NCBI GenBank assembly: GCA_965230225.1
Contig: CBDDKM010000003.1
Coordinates: 624,528 to 688,527, forward strand
DNA: 64,000 nt
From: CALSMU01 sp965230225
GTDB taxonomy: Bacteria; Bacteroidota; Bacteroidia; Flavobacteriales_D; Parvicellaceae
Direction: 5' to 3'
The position numbers and the translations under genes were made by a program. The notes under the pieces were generated by a model that saw nothing but the letters and a program-made list of their open reading frames with translations, made no database searches and had not been told where the DNA came from. Shown here piece after piece: positions 63,495 through 64,000 of the stretch; positions within the stretch are counted from its first letter, which is position 1, and each line of letters begins with the position of its first letter.

Positions 63495-64000
63495 CTACCC
63501 TTCGGTTTTTCTGTCTACCTTCTTTGTGTCGTTCGATGCAATCGGCTTCTCTTCTCCGTAGTAGAATACATTAAGTCGATTGGCGTCAACTCCCTTGTTG
63601 ATCAAGAACTGTTTTACAGCTTCTGCTCTCTTTTTAGAAAGTATCATGTTTGCCTCTGCAGAACCTACATCATCAGTATGTCCACTAATATTTAGTCCCC
63701 AGTCCGGTTTGCTGGAAAGCAATTCGGCTAGTTCTGTAAGCGATAGCTCAGATTTGTGTTTGATAATGTCTTTGTTGGTTTCAAACTCAAGGTTTTCGAA
63801 AGCATAATCAACTACTTCTTGCTCCTCCTCGGTAATTACTGGGCAACCTTTGTTCGAAGCTGGTCCTGGAGTGTTTACACAATCGTCGTCTTTATCCAGT
63901 ACTCCATCTTTATCAGTATCCGGCCACGGACAACCATTATTTTCTTTAGGCCCAAATTCCGTTGCACAAGAATCTTCGTAATCAGGAATACTATCCATGT
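63495..64000 (-). CDS. OmpA-family protein with TSP3 repeats, partial and frameshifted at the end
   Basis: The gene runs off the right edge; the Met at 63998 is internal. The visible part has thrombospondin type 3 calcium-binding repeats (DYEDSC..., DTDKDGVLDKDDDC), then an OmpA peptidoglycan-binding domain (GLNISGHTDDVGSAEANMILSKKRAEAVKQFLINKGV). The frame ends IASNDTKKVDRKTEG, but the expected ending TKEGRQKNRRV is present in another frame (KEGRQKNRRVVMEIVFD). One A is missing in the AAA run at 63523-63525 (plus-strand TTT). The protein should link the outer membrane to peptidoglycan. The frameshift may be a sequence error. Confidence 0.88.
   Translation of the reverse strand, partial: MDSIPDYEDSCATEFGPKENNGCPWPDTDKDGVLDKDDDCVNTPGPASNKGCPVITEEEQEVVDYAFENLEFETNKDIIKHKSELSLTELAELLSSKPDWGLNISGHTDDVGSAEANMILSKKRAEAVKQFLINKGVDANRLNVFYYGEEKPIASNDTKKVDRKTEG

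Noticed and set aside
1..64000. tRNA, rRNA, CRISPR array, transposase or integrase
   Set aside because: None was seen on reading; weak cloverleaf-like matches were not pursued.

Overview
The window is a stretch of a Bacteroidota chromosome, probably a gliding or marine Flavobacteriales-type organism. The main reasons are the many secreted proteins ending in type IX secretion (T9SS) sorting domains, two PorP/SprF proteins, two FecI-FecR-TonB receptor loci, a gliding-motility-type C-terminal domain, weak ribosome-binding sites and frequent TTG/GTG starts. Base composition is AT-rich by eye. I saw no tRNA, rRNA, CRISPR array or transposase.

Layout. 86-5254 (minus strand) is a nitric-oxide-type signalling operon: a sigma54-dependent response regulator, a single-domain receiver, a stand-alone H-NOX haem sensor, and a hybrid histidine kinase whose N-terminus looks like an HNOBA domain. 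5451-16663 holds a T9SS cargo protein with PKD/GEVED-like domains, a TPR-SpoIIE phosphatase and a run of secreted or outer-membrane proteins of unknown role. 16964-27663 is the accessory part. It contains an Mrr-like nuclease fused to a NACHT NTPase (likely anti-phage), two small unknown genes, a rod-shaped non-coding RNA on the minus strand that I propose is 6S RNA, a DUF4403 lipoprotein, and a KAP P-loop NTPase with an unusual N-terminal half. 27810-32602 has two paralogous secreted proteins, the second with long internal repeats. 32769-36794 holds an ankyrin lipoprotein and a three-gene operon (small beta-rich protein, outer-membrane barrel-like protein, SLATT-like two-helix membrane protein).

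37069-46432 carries DUF2293, PhnA-like, HrpB helicase, two PorP/SprF genes, another T9SS cargo and a glycosyltransferase-like membrane protein. 46449-50540 (minus) is an ECF sigma/FecR/TonB receptor operon. 50791-57396 (plus) is a tight operon: arylsulfotransferase-like protein, CotH kinase-like protein, beta-propeller protein, VTC-type polymerase and DUF4956 membrane protein. 57393-58130 is a PlsC acyltransferase. 58354-63260 is a second sigma/FecR/receptor operon with a DUF4249 lipoprotein. The window ends in an OmpA-family gene that runs off the edge.

Three points deserve most attention. First, the NACHT gene and the SLATT-like operon share an upstream DNA element of two dyads whose centres are 21 bp apart. 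Second, the candidate 6S-like RNA folds end to end and finishes in a U tract. Third, three otherwise normal genes (hrpB, the DUF4249 gene and the ompA-like gene) are each broken by a single frameshift at or near a short homopolymer. This is either assembly error or real gene decay, and it affects how these genes should be annotated.
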